Assembly (NCBI GenBank): GCA_030412945.1
Contig: JAUHJS010000008.1
Location: 124,001 to 188,000 of the forward strand
DNA from: Shiella aurantiaca
Lineage (GTDB): Bacteria; Bacteroidota; Bacteroidia; Cytophagales; Cyclobacteriaceae
DNA length: 64,000 nt
Direction: 5' to 3'
The position numbers and the translations under genes were made by a program. The notes beneath the pieces are model-generated. The model did no database searches and was not told where the DNA came from. It was given only the letters and a program-made list of their open reading frames with translations. Positions 8,988-16,709 of this stretch are shown one piece after another (the stretch's first letter is position 1; each line of letters begins with the position of its first letter).

Positions 8988-9007
8988 TAATTGTTCCCCA
9001 ACAATTA
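8988..9007. promoter_or_regulatory. Inverted repeat just upstream of the 75-residue gene
   Basis: TAATTGTT-CCCC-AACAATTA is a perfect 8-bp inverted repeat with a CCCC centre, ending 14 bases before the ATG at 9022. It could be an operator overlapping the promoter or a hairpin in the leader. No run of T follows, so it is not an ordinary terminator. Confidence 0.45.
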
Positions 9008-9021
9008 AGAGTGTAAAGATT

Positions 9022-9249
9022 ATGGATAAGTTTAAGATTAGGTTTCGATGTGTCCATCTACCTAAACCTTCCTCTGGCTTGAGTGGCTTTGAGGCAGGTA
9101 AAGTATACGATGGCCGATCCTTCAACGGATTGTATGAAGTCTCCCCCCACTGGGGAAGAGGTGGTCAAAGCAAGTTAATCGGCCGAGGCACCTTTCAAGA
9201 GTACTTCGAGATTGTAAATGAAAACGTATTAGTAAATCAAACTGTCTAA
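9022..9249 (+). CDS. Small conserved hypothetical protein, 75 residues
   Basis: A basic, soluble 75-residue protein beginning MDKFKIRFRCVHLP. It has no signal peptide or membrane segment. The sequence contains the short pattern GKVYDGRSFNGLYEVSP, which looks like a small beta-barrel or SH3-like fold, but this is only an impression. It stands alone: a palindromic site precedes it and a strong terminator starts at its stop codon, so it forms a monocistronic unit. Coding potential is supported by codon use like its neighbours and by this clean transcription-unit layout. I do not recognise a function. Confidence 0.65.
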   Translation: MDKFKIRFRCVHLPKPSSGLSGFEAGKVYDGRSFNGLYEVSPHWGRGGQSKLIGRGTFQEYFEIVNENVLVNQTV

Positions 9250-9269
9250 AGCCCCTCAGGGGCTTTTTT
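9248..9269 (+). terminator. Rho-independent terminator
   Basis: AAAGCCCC, TCA loop region, then GGGGCTTTTTT. The hairpin begins within the TAA stop of the 75-residue gene and ends in a T run. Confidence 0.88.
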
Positions 9270-9284
9270 AATTTCTATTGAATC

Positions 9285-9677
9285 ATGCGTCTCAGCCAAA
9301 TCAAAGAAACCTGCTTGTATTATTCGGATTTACAAACCGTCTTGCATTTTTATCAGGATGTTCTAGGCTTAAGCCTTTATCATTATTTGGAAAACAAGCA
9401 TGCATTTTTTCGTTGTGGCACTAGCATGCTTTTGTGTTTTCAGGCAGAGAATGCCCAGCAGAAAAAAGATTTACCCGCCCATGGGAGCAAAGGCGTGCAA
9501 CATATTGCCTTTGAGGCCGCCAGTGATGAGGATTATGCGCGTTGGAAGCAAAAAATTACCGAAGTCGGCATTGCTATTGTACACGAGCAAGAATGGAAGA
9601 ACAAGAAATACAGCTTTTATTTCCACGATCCCGCAGGGCATCTGTTAGAAATTGTGCCTCCCGGCATTTGGGATTAA
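9285..9677 (+). CDS. VOC-superfamily (glyoxalase/bleomycin resistance-like) protein
   Basis: A 130-residue single-module vicinal-oxygen-chelate protein. Characteristic strings are LHFYQDVLGLSLYHYLENKHAFF at the front (given here in part), GVQHIAFEA with a metal-ligand His, and FHDPAGHLLEIV with the second-half His and Glu. Such proteins bind a divalent metal and act as lyases, dioxygenases or drug-binding proteins; the substrate cannot be inferred. It converges on the next gene with a 4-base overlap of the two stop codons. A second VOC gene is at 54659-55081. Confidence 0.87.
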   Translation: MRLSQIKETCLYYSDLQTVLHFYQDVLGLSLYHYLENKHAFFRCGTSMLLCFQAENAQQKKDLPAHGSKGVQHIAFEAASDEDYARWKQKITEVGIAIVHEQEWKNKKYSFYFHDPAGHLLEIVPPGIWD

Positions 9678-9901
9678 AAATCGAATTGAACGAGTCGTTC
9701 CGCTTTCTGGTAGCAGTATTCAAACCAGTACTCATATTCTTTGTACAGTACGCAGTCTTCCAAGCTGATATTATTCACCATGAGTTTGATGTAGCTGCTA
9801 ATAGGTAGCCACTCTCCTAAGCTTTGCGCTTGGCTTCCGGGTAGGCTGCTCACCTGAATAAATTCGAGTCCGTTGTGAAAAGTAGGTCTTACCTTATCCA
9901 T
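9674..9901 (-). CDS. Small conserved hypothetical protein, 75 residues
   Basis: I start at the ATG at 9901 (MDKVRPTFHNGLEFIQVSSL); the longer frame from 9943 adds 14 residues that look unlike coding sequence. The protein is soluble, with a tryptophan- and tyrosine-rich end (YKEYEYWFEYCYQKAERLV). I believe a short family with this LEFIQVSSLP start and DCVLYxEYEYWFE end is widespread in Bacteroidota, but its function is unknown to me. The stop codon overlaps that of the convergent VOC gene by four bases, leaving no room for a terminator between them. Confidence 0.7.
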   Translation of the reverse strand: MDKVRPTFHNGLEFIQVSSLPGSQAQSLGEWLPISSYIKLMVNNISLEDCVLYKEYEYWFEYCYQKAERLVQFDF

Positions 9902-9984
9902 AATTAGATGATTGACAATACAAAATAACACATTGTATGTCAAGTAAATATTAAGAGGGCATTATAGAATTATTAATCTCGGTT

Positions 9985-10452
9985 TTAGAATACGTCTTTT
10001 ATCAAGAAACGTTGCCCACGGAACTCATAGTGTTCGCCTACTTTTTTACCATTCATGGCCAAGTACAAAGGCGACTGCGTAGAAATAGCAAAATACGAAA
10101 CCCCATCCAGCACGATTTCGCCTAAGCCTATCGACACAAAGAAACGCTGAGTCTCCGTAATAATAACCGCCCCCAGGGTAGCTTCAAACAGCAGCTTGGT
10201 AGTTAGCCCTTTCAATATCGCCAAGCCTTGCATGCTTTCATTGATTTTTTTGGCATACATGTCGCGGTCAATTTGGCACTGCTCACGAAAGGATTCGAAT
10301 TTATCTTCCCCTCCGGCCGTTTCTTCATTGGCGCTGTCTTGCACACGAATCATGGCTTCGCGAGCCGCTTCAATAGTTATATTCTGCTTTTGGATACAAA
10401 AGTCAATCAACTGTTTTTTAATCCCGCTTTTATTGTCGGTAAGAGCCGTCAT
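9985..10452 (-). CDS. GreA/GreB-like protein (possible transcription-factor of the secondary channel)
   Basis: A 155-residue soluble protein. The N-terminal half is helical with SANEETAGGEDKFESFREQC near residue 40, which resembles the acidic tip of the Gre coiled-coil hairpin where two acidic residues hold the catalytic magnesium in RNA polymerase. The C-terminal part (SIGLGEIVLDGVSYFAISTQ, SPLYLAMNGKKVGEHYEF) matches the FKBP-like domain of GreA/GreB, including the SPLgxAllGKKVGD-like segment. Members in this phylum are often labelled 3-oxoacyl-ACP synthase, which the sequence does not support. Gre assignment is inference from pattern; true cleavage activity is untested. Confidence 0.65.
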   Translation of the reverse strand: MTALTDNKSGIKKQLIDFCIQKQNITIEAAREAMIRVQDSANEETAGGEDKFESFREQCQIDRDMYAKKINESMQGLAILKGLTTKLLFEATLGAVIITETQRFFVSIGLGEIVLDGVSYFAISTQSPLYLAMNGKKVGEHYEFRGQRFLIKDVF

Positions 10453-10586
10453 AGAAGGTATATGTTAATACACGAATGCAAAATTGAATAAAAAATATGA
10501 AATAATAAGAAGCTAATTTAATCCGTAGCAAAAATCGGAATTTCAAGCCTCAAGCAATATCTTTATACAAACCTATACAATTGCCC

Positions 10587-11558
10587 ATGCAAACTCCTCT
10601 GGTTAAAACAGCCCTAACCGAAATGTTGGGAATCGAGTTCCCGATTATTATGGCTCCCATGTTTTTAGTTTCTAACGCTGCCATGCTCATAGAAGCGGGC
10701 AATGCAGGAATTACCGGAGCCGTTCCCGCTTTGAATTACCGTACCGATGCCGATTTCAGAAAGGCCATTACGGAAATCAAGCAGGGTACCAAAGGACCTT
10801 TTGGCGTGAATTTGATTGTGAATAAATCGAATATTCGTTTTGAAGAACAGCTGCGCACTTGCTGCGAAATGGGCGTACATTACATCATCACCTCACTCGG
10901 CAGCCCCGAGAAAACCATCAATGAGGCGCATAAACATGGCATAAAAGTATTTTGCGATGTGACCGATTGGCAATACGCCCAAAAGGTGCAAGACTTAGGG
11001 GCAGATGCTCTTATTGCGGTAAACAGTGAAGCCGGAGGCCATGCCGGAAGAATTCCCTCCATTGAACTTATCAAGATGCTCGTTGAAAAATCGCACCTCC
11101 CCGTAATTTCAGCCGGTGGAGTAGGCAATGGGAAGCAGATGAAAGAAAAACTGGATGCGGGTGCTTGCGGGGTGTCTATGGGCAGTATTTTCATTGCCAC
11201 CGAAGAAGCGGGCGTATCTAAAGAATACAAAGAAGCCGTGGTACAATATGGCGCCAAAGATATCGTGATGACCACCAAGCTCTCGGGCACACCCTGCACG
11301 GTTATCAACACCCCTTACATGCAAAAAATCGGAACGGAGCAGAATTGGTTGGAAGCCTTCTTGAATAAAAACCGAAACTTCAAGAAACTGGCCAAGATGC
11401 TCACCTTCTACCGAGGGATGAAATCCTTGGAAAAAGCGGCCTTTGGAGCCACCTATAAAACGGTATGGTGTGCGGGCCCATCGATTGAATATGTAAAGGC
11501 CGTAGAACCTGTAAGAGTGATAGTGAATAGACTTAAAGAGGAATTTTCTACTTCATAA
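10587..11558 (+). CDS. Nitronate monooxygenase-like FMN enzyme (second paralogue)
   Basis: The start is the ATG at 10587; the TTG at 10581 would add two residues. The 323-residue protein has the 2-nitropropane dioxygenase pattern: GIEFPIIMAPMFLVSN, then FGVNLIVNKSN, AVNSEAGGHAGRIPSIELI with the catalytic His near residue 151, SAGGVGNGKQM and GVSMGSIFIATEEA. It carries an extra C-terminal segment of about 50 residues compared with the copy at 7873-8817, and the two are clearly diverged rather than a recent duplication. It stands alone between an AT-rich 130-base gap (10453-10586) and the GIN protein gene. Confidence 0.85.
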   Translation: MQTPLVKTALTEMLGIEFPIIMAPMFLVSNAAMLIEAGNAGITGAVPALNYRTDADFRKAITEIKQGTKGPFGVNLIVNKSNIRFEEQLRTCCEMGVHYIITSLGSPEKTINEAHKHGIKVFCDVTDWQYAQKVQDLGADALIAVNSEAGGHAGRIPSIELIKMLVEKSHLPVISAGGVGNGKQMKEKLDAGACGVSMGSIFIATEEAGVSKEYKEAVVQYGAKDIVMTTKLSGTPCTVINTPYMQKIGTEQNWLEAFLNKNRNFKKLAKMLTFYRGMKSLEKAAFGATYKTVWCAGPSIEYVKAVEPVRVIVNRLKEEFSTS

Positions 11559-11621
11559 ATTCACTTATGCAACCTTTGCCTTTATAATAGCATCCTATAG
11601 GCACACAAAAACCCTTATACT

Positions 11622-12311
11622 ATGAAAAAATCACTCAGTCTCATCCTTGGCCTAGTTATTGGCTTATACCAGTTTAGTAGTGCTCAAACAAGCGAAAAAC
11701 GCGAAACAGCCGCTTTTACAGGCGTTTCGATAGGAAGTGGACTTACCGCCTATGTGTCTCAAGGAGCGCAAATGGTAGAATTAAAAGGCGATAAAGACTA
11801 CCTCAAGAAAGTTACCACTACCGTGAAAGACAACATTCTTTATGTAAATGTCGATAACATAGGCTTGAACTGGAATTTTGGCGAGAAGGTAAAGATTTAC
11901 ATTTCTACGCCTGAGTTTAGCTATATCGGAAGCAGTGGAGGAGCTGATGTGTTCAGCGGAAATATCATCAAAAGCAAAGACTTAAAGTTGAAATGCTCCG
12001 GTGGTGCCGACTTGAAGTTGGAAGTGGAAGCTAACAAAATTATGGCAGAGTCAAGCGGTGGAGCAGATATGGAACTTCGCGGAAAAACTGAGATTCTTGA
12101 TGCAGAGTGTTCGGGCGGGGCAGATATTGATGCAGCTGACCTAGTGAGTGCTAGCTGTACGGCTCGCGCCAGTGGTGGTGCCGATATAAAGGTACACGCC
12201 ACCAAATCGCTAGAAGCCAAAGCCAGTGGCGGTGCGGATATTTATTACAAAGGCAATCCGGAAAAACTTAATAAATCAGAATCGGGTGGTGGCGACATTA
12301 GCACCATGTAA
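11622..12311 (+). CDS. GIN/DUF2807 secreted beta-solenoid protein with SGGAD repeats
   Basis: A 229-residue exported protein with a clear signal peptide (MKKSLSLILGLVIGLYQF, cleavage near SSAQ). The mature part is a DUF2807 (GIN) domain, a right-handed beta-solenoid once called a putative autotransporter adhesin head. A striking repeat SGGAD (last copy SGGGD) occurs seven times at residues about 103, 125, 144, 163, 183, 201 and 220, that is every 18 to 22 residues, one per solenoid turn. The copies use different codons, so the repeat is old. Function is unknown; surface or periplasmic binding is likely. A terminator follows. Confidence 0.85.
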   Translation: MKKSLSLILGLVIGLYQFSSAQTSEKRETAAFTGVSIGSGLTAYVSQGAQMVELKGDKDYLKKVTTTVKDNILYVNVDNIGLNWNFGEKVKIYISTPEFSYIGSSGGADVFSGNIIKSKDLKLKCSGGADLKLEVEANKIMAESSGGADMELRGKTEILDAECSGGADIDAADLVSASCTARASGGADIKVHATKSLEAKASGGADIYYKGNPEKLNKSESGGGDISTM

Positions 12312-12330
12312 GAACAGCCCAACAAAAATT

Positions 12331-12355
12331 AAAGGAGTCGATGACTCCTTTTTTT
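12331..12355 (+). terminator. Rho-independent terminator
   Basis: AAAGGAGTC, loop GAT, GACTCCTTTTTTT, starting 20 bases after the GIN-protein stop codon. Confidence 0.88.
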
Positions 12356-13008
12356 ATGTGTTTTGGTGTCGCATATATACAATATTGAATAAAAAAAGGC
12401 ATTTTTGCGCCAAATTCACACAAGTAAGCCAACCCAGCCGGGCAGACTTCGTATAGCACAACATTTAGTTTTGGTTTTTACACGCGTGCAACACGCGAAA
12501 AGAAAAAATGGGGACAGGTTGGGGAGATTCTAATTGTGCTTCATGTTTATAATTAGGGTATTTTCCACAAAAGGGGTTATGTGGTGAAATCACCTGAGTC
12601 TCACTCAACCGTTCCCATTCTCTTATACCCTTAATACCCGCTGGCTCTAAAGGGTAAACCCTTTTCCCCTCATTCTTTAGTATTCTTTTGCAAAATCCTC
12701 ACCGATTCATTCAAGGGTCTTTGGGCTGATATCTTACACGCCCTTTCCTGATGATGCCCATTTTTGGAGACGCTATGGCACATAGCACGCAAAATGCTTA
12801 CATAGCGCTCAAAATTATTGCTCTTCTAAAATCCAAGCGCTAAGGCGCTTGCGTACATGTAGGGGAAGTTTGAAATGTATCATACTTTTGCATGGCAAGA
12901 TTGGGACGGAAGATTTGGGAGGATTGAACCGAACCAATCTTCGCCATCAAAAAAAATTGCGCATTTTTAATTTTTTGTCTGTGGTTTGAGACTTATCTTG
13001 GTTTCGAT
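12356..13008. other. Long non-coding region before the sigma-factor operon
   Basis: About 650 bases with no credible reading frame. It holds several small inverted repeats: AAAGGG-TAAA-CCCTTT at 12649-12664, CAAGCGC-TAAG-GCGCTTG at 12834-12851, and a long arm pair at 12893-12904 with 12934-12946 (TGGCAAGATTGG against CCAATCTT-C-GCCA, one bulged base). A TACTTTTG box at 12883-12890 fits the Bacteroidota -7 element and would start transcription just before the last hairpin, giving a leader of about 110 bases ahead of the TTG start at 13009. One isolated TTTTCCACA lies at 12561. Confidence 0.5.
12883..12946 (+). promoter_or_regulatory. Putative -7 element and 5' leader hairpin of the ECF sigma operon
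   Basis: TACTTTTG at 12883-12890 matches TAnnTTTG; I see no TTG at the right spacing, so the promoter is partial and may be one recognised by another sigma factor. Directly downstream the arms 12893-12904 and 12934-12946 can pair over 12 bp with one bulge, placing a stem at the very 5' end of the transcript. Confidence 0.4.
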
Positions 13009-13554
13009 TTGGAAAAAACTAAGCCACATATAGACGAAAGCGCGTTGGTTGCCTTGTTGAAAAACAAGGATAGAAAGGCCTTCTCCCAGCTTTATGATAA
13101 CTATTCCTCCGCTTTGTACGGGGTGGTATTTCGTGTGGTGCAAGAAGAAGAAATGGCGCAAGATGTGCTTCAAGAAGTCTTCTTGAAAATATGGGAAAAC
13201 ATAGCCGGATATGATGCCAGCAAAGGTCGACTTTTCACCTGGATGCTCAACATAGCCCGCAATGCTTCTATTGATAAAACCCGTTCGGCTGAATTTAAAA
13301 AAGTAGCCAAAAACCAACCACTAGAAGATACCTTCCGTAAAGTAGAAAAGCGTAATCCAATAGAAAACAAGGTAGAATACATTGGAATCAGAAATTTAGT
13401 AGAAAAACTAAAACCTGAACACAAATCCATTGTTGACCTTATCTATTTGCAAGGCTATACCCAGTCGGAGGTAGCAGAGGAATTGAATATCCCATTAGGA
13501 ACGGTTAAGACCCGAGTAAAACTCGCTATTAACCATTTACGAGAACTTATATAA
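13009..13554 (+). CDS. RNA polymerase ECF-type sigma factor
   Basis: A 181-residue sigma-70 family factor of ECF length. Region 2 includes AFSQLYDNYSSALYGVVFRV and AQDVLQEVFLKIWENI, region 2.4 GRLFTWMLNIARNASIDK, and region 4 IVDLIYLQGYTQSEVAEELN followed by IPLGTVKTRVKLAINHLREL, a helix-turn-helix for the -35 type element. The only start that fits is the TTG at 13009 (LEKTKPHIDESALV); no in-frame ATG is available upstream of region 2. It lies 14 bases before the anti-sigma gene, which presumably holds it at the membrane until a signal arrives. Confidence 0.92.
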   Translation: MEKTKPHIDESALVALLKNKDRKAFSQLYDNYSSALYGVVFRVVQEEEMAQDVLQEVFLKIWENIAGYDASKGRLFTWMLNIARNASIDKTRSAEFKKVAKNQPLEDTFRKVEKRNPIENKVEYIGIRNLVEKLKPEHKSIVDLIYLQGYTQSEVAEELNIPLGTVKTRVKLAINHLRELI

Positions 13555-13568
13555 TGACGTAAGATACG

Positions 13569-14363
13569 TTGGACATACAAGAATACATATCGTCAGGAAT
13601 TTTAGAAACCTATGCAATGGGTCAGGCTACGGATGCGGAAGCGCGTGAAGTAGAACGATTGGCCGAAGCGCATAGCGAAATTAGGGAAGAACTGGAGGCT
13701 ATACAAATAGCTTTTGAAACCTATGCCTTAGAATTCCAGATGACACCTCCGGCTTCGGTAAAAACCAAGCTTCTGGAAACTATCTTCGAGGAAGAAGAAG
13801 AGGACGAAACACCGGTACGCAGCCTTGGCAATGAGCCATCCAAAGGCTTTCCTTGGGCGATAGCGGCCTCCATTACCCTACTATTGGTAAGTGTGGCGTG
13901 TAATTTCTTCTTCTATCAGCAGTGGAAAAATACGGAAGGCCGCTTGGCATTACTGGAAGAAAACAACCGCGAACTGGCCGATAACCTCAAGGTAACTGGT
14001 CAAAGTCTGGAAGGTGCACAAGAGCGATTGGCTATGCTAAAAGATGCCAACAATGTAATTGTGAACCTAAAAGGATTAGAAAATAGCCCTAATTCTACGG
14101 CCGTTATTCTTTGGAACAAAGAAAGCAAGGATGTGTACCTGATGGCGCAAAACCTACCCGAACCGAGTGCTGACCAGCAATATCAGCTTTGGGCAATCGT
14201 GGACGGCAAGCCCGTAGATGCCGGTGTTTTTGATACCATTGAAGCGGTACAGCAGTTGAAAAACATACCACAAGCACAAGCCTTTGCTATTACACTAGAA
14301 ACCAAAGGGGGCAATCCAAGTCCGCAAGGAACTATGTATGTGCTGGGCAATGTAAATGTATAA
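13569..14363 (+). CDS. Anti-sigma factor, RskA/DUF-type with single membrane segment
   Basis: A 264-residue protein starting at a TTG: an in-frame TAA at 13560 and the conserved opening DIQEYISSGILETYAMG force this choice. The N-terminal 90 residues form the helical sigma-binding part, one membrane segment lies near residues 96 to 116 (WAIAASITLLLVSVACNFFF), a coiled coil follows (EGRLALLEENNRELADNL), and the C-terminal RskA-like domain reads LPEPSADQQYQLWAIVDGKP. This is the normal layout for a membrane-bound anti-sigma partner of the ECF factor encoded 14 bases upstream. The signal is not evident. Confidence 0.9.
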   Translation: MDIQEYISSGILETYAMGQATDAEAREVERLAEAHSEIREELEAIQIAFETYALEFQMTPPASVKTKLLETIFEEEEEDETPVRSLGNEPSKGFPWAIAASITLLLVSVACNFFFYQQWKNTEGRLALLEENNRELADNLKVTGQSLEGAQERLAMLKDANNVIVNLKGLENSPNSTAVILWNKESKDVYLMAQNLPEPSADQQYQLWAIVDGKPVDAGVFDTIEAVQQLKNIPQAQAFAITLETKGGNPSPQGTMYVLGNVNV

Positions 14364-14380
14364 TCCGCTTATAGATATAA

Positions 14381-14417
14381 AACAAGAAAGCCATCGTTGA
14401 TCGATGGCTTTCTTGTT
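14381..14417. terminator. Bidirectional terminator between convergent genes
   Basis: A perfect 16-bp stem, AACAAGAAAGCCATCG against CGATGGCTTTCTTGTT, with a 5-base loop. Both sides are AT-rich. It closes the anti-sigma gene on the plus strand and the gltX unit on the minus strand. Confidence 0.88.
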
Positions 14418-14620
14418 TATTCGGGTTTCTCCAGATCATCCCGATCGCGGAGCTTCTTATCGTCTACATGCTTATTGAGGAAGGCGTTGATTTTATCAAT
14501 ATCAAAGCTCGACTTAATCTCCCCAAAAGAATCAATGGTAATATCAAAGCCTTCCAGTTCGGCATTTACCTTGGGAGCTTCCTCCTCTTTGGGCTTATTG
14601 GATTTCTTTGACTTCGCCAT
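14417..14620 (-). CDS. Small acidic/basic conserved protein downstream of gltX
   Basis: A 67-residue protein starting at the ATG at 14620 (MAKSKKSNKPKEEEAPK), one base after the gltX stop. The N-terminus is a low-complexity lysine/glutamate stretch; the rest, LEGFDITIDSFGEIKSSFDI and DKINAFLNKHVDDKKLRDR, looks like a short strand plus helix. It has no signal peptide or membrane segment. Tight coupling to gltX and an identical strand argue that it is real. I know of such short proteins next to gltX in Bacteroidota, but not what they do. Confidence 0.65.
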   Translation of the reverse strand: MAKSKKSNKPKEEEAPKVNAELEGFDITIDSFGEIKSSFDIDKINAFLNKHVDDKKLRDRDDLEKPE

Positions 14621-14621
14621 A

Positions 14622-16163
14622 TTATGCAATTACTTTAGAGCTTAATGTTTGGAGGGCTTTCGCCATACGTTCGGCTGTTTTAGCAGCGCCTAGTATTTCG
14701 ATGATCACCATCAAATCGGGGCCTGCACCTACTCCGGTAATAGCCAAACGAATGGCCTGCATCACCTTTCCTATCTTGATTCCCTTATCAGTAAGGATTC
14801 CTTCCAACAGGGCTTTGGCTTCATCCGCCTGAATGCTACCTTTTGCAGCCAAGGCCGATTGGAAACTTTCAATGACGCTTACTGCTTCAGCCGTCCACTT
14901 CTTACTTACGATTTCTTCATCATATTGTTCGGGCTCGGTAAAGAAGTATTTCCCCTCTTGCCAGAAATCAGCTGGGAAAGTAACGCGCTCTTTCAATAAG
15001 CCACAGATTTTGGCCAAATCAAGACCGTTGTCTGATACGCTGTGCGCGTTTAGCGCTTCTTTCATATAAGCGGTAAGTTCCTCATCGGTTTTGGCTTTCA
15101 GGTACTGTTGGTTATACCATTTGGCCTTATTGATGTCAAACTTCGTTCCTGACTTACCAATGCGTTCAATACTAAAGGCCTCTATTAATTCGGCCATGGT
15201 AAACATCTCTTGTTGTGTGCCGGGATTCCATCCTAAGAAAGCCAAGAAATTGGTCACGGCTTCAGGCAAATAACCCGATTCGCGGAATCCCATAGCTTTT
15301 TCTCCGGTATTGGGGTCAGTCCAGTCCATAGGGAAAATAGGGAACCCGTGCTGATCGGCATCACGCTTGCTAAGTTTTCCATTACCATCAGGCTTCAAAA
15401 GCAAAGGCAAGTGGGCAAACTGTGGCATGGTGTCTTCCCAGCCCAAGTATTTGTACAAAAGCACATGGATGGGGGCTGAAGGCAGCCATTCTTCTCCTCT
15501 AATTACGTGGCTAATACCCATTAGGTGATCGTCCACAATATTGGCTAAGTGGTAGGTAGGCATGCCGTCCGACTTCATCAATACTTTATCGTCCAGCGTA
15601 GCCGAATGCACCATTACCCAGCCGCGAATCATATCATTCAAACGAACCTCCTCTTTGCGAGGCACTTTTAGGCGAATTACATACGGATCACCACTGGCCA
15701 AGCGCGCTTTCACTTCGTCTTCCGGCAAAGTGGTGGAGTTTTTCATGGTAGCACGGGTAATGGCATTGTACTGCGGAGAGGCCACTTTAGCTGCTTTTAA
15801 GCGCTCGCGCATGGCATCCAGCTCCTCAGGCGTATCGAAAGCATAATAGGCGTGGCCTGATTCTACCAATTGCAAGGCATACTGCATGTACAAAGGCTTG
15901 CGCTCACTTTGGCGATACGGTGTGTGCGGACCACCTACCCAAGGGCTTTCGTCCAGTTCAATGCCTATCCAGCGAAGGGCTTCTTGAATATATTCTTCAG
16001 CACCGGGCACAAAGCGGGTTTGGTCGGTGTCTTCAATGCGCAAAAGCATTTTTCCGCCCATTTTGCGGGCGAATAAATAGTTATATAGGGCGGTTCTAAC
16101 GCCACCAATGTGCAAAGCTCCTGTAGGACTAGGAGCGAAACGAACGCGTACTTCTCTTTCCAT
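14622..16163 (-). CDS. gltX: Glutamate--tRNA ligase
   Basis: A class I aminoacyl-tRNA synthetase of 513 residues that charges tRNA-Glu. I start at the ATG at 16163 because MEREVRVRFAPSPTGALHIG is the standard beginning; the longer frame adds 12 non-family residues. The HIGH signature appears as PSPTGALHIGG and the KMSKS signature as GKLSKRD near residue 245. The C-terminal anticodon-binding domain follows, ending in LQTLSSKVIA. A TATTTTTG box (minus strand, 16189-16196) matches the -7 promoter element about 26 bases upstream of the start. Confidence 0.96.
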   Translation of the reverse strand: MEREVRVRFAPSPTGALHIGGVRTALYNYLFARKMGGKMLLRIEDTDQTRFVPGAEEYIQEALRWIGIELDESPWVGGPHTPYRQSERKPLYMQYALQLVESGHAYYAFDTPEELDAMRERLKAAKVASPQYNAITRATMKNSTTLPEDEVKARLASGDPYVIRLKVPRKEEVRLNDMIRGWVMVHSATLDDKVLMKSDGMPTYHLANIVDDHLMGISHVIRGEEWLPSAPIHVLLYKYLGWEDTMPQFAHLPLLLKPDGNGKLSKRDADQHGFPIFPMDWTDPNTGEKAMGFRESGYLPEAVTNFLAFLGWNPGTQQEMFTMAELIEAFSIERIGKSGTKFDINKAKWYNQQYLKAKTDEELTAYMKEALNAHSVSDNGLDLAKICGLLKERVTFPADFWQEGKYFFTEPEQYDEEIVSKKWTAEAVSVIESFQSALAAKGSIQADEAKALLEGILTDKGIKIGKVMQAIRLAITGVGAGPDLMVIIEILGAAKTAERMAKALQTLSSKVIA

Positions 16164-16234
16164 CGAATGGTTTTCGTCAATTGAAGCGCAAAAATACAAC
16201 TATTGTATAAGTATAAAAAGAAGAATGCGGCTTC

Positions 16235-16708
16235 CTACTCGATTCCAAAGGTTTGGTGCAGCAGCTTTTGGTCTTTTTTGCACTGCATGTAGAAATTAAT
16301 CCGTAGGAAAACAAAATACAGCAGGCCTGAAAAACCGCAAATACTGGCATAAAGCAGGTTTTTTTCTTGAAATGTAAAAAGTAAGGCCATGGAACCCGTT
16401 ACTAATAGCCACAAAAAAAGCAGCAAACGGGTGCCAAAAAATAAACGATACCGGATAAAAACAATGCATCCCTTGCTGGTAGGCTCAATGGAACCGCTGA
16501 TGAGGGGAAGAAAATGTTCTACATGCTTGGTTCTGCGAGAAATCGTAAAACGGAAATTGCTGCCAATCCAACCATGAAACCAATGCCCCTCATGGGCTTG
16601 CTCCACGTACTCTTTCTCCACCTTGCGGGTGCGCGCCAGCAGGCGCCCACATACAAGAGGAGCCTCATAAGGAAGCACCAGCATTTCATTTTTGATCGGC
16701 AGCAGCAT
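16235..16708 (-). CDS. Hypothetical two-segment membrane protein
   Basis: A 157-residue protein with a soluble N-terminal part containing histidine/tryptophan-rich GHWFHGWIGSNFRFTI, then two membrane helices at about residues 93 to 111 (LLLFLWLLVTGSMALLF) and 118 to 136. It begins one base after the ridA stop on the same strand, so the two are co-transcribed. The N-terminal half has a beta-rich look and may be a small ligand-binding domain facing the cytoplasm. I do not recognise the family. Confidence 0.65.
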   Translation of the reverse strand: MLLPIKNEMLVLPYEAPLVCGRLLARTRKVEKEYVEQAHEGHWFHGWIGSNFRFTISRRTKHVEHFLPLISGSIEPTSKGCIVFIRYRLFFGTRLLLFLWLLVTGSMALLFTFQEKNLLYASICGFSGLLYFVFLRINFYMQCKKDQKLLHQTFGIE

Positions 16709-16709
16709 A

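Noticed and set aside
7873..11558. Recent tandem duplication of the nitronate-monooxygenase-like genes
   Set aside because: The two proteins differ widely outside the FMN motifs and are separated by four unrelated genes.
12561..12569. TTTTCCACA resembling a DnaA box in the sigma-operon gap
   Set aside because: A single near-consensus 9-mer is expected by chance and has no companions within 300 bases.
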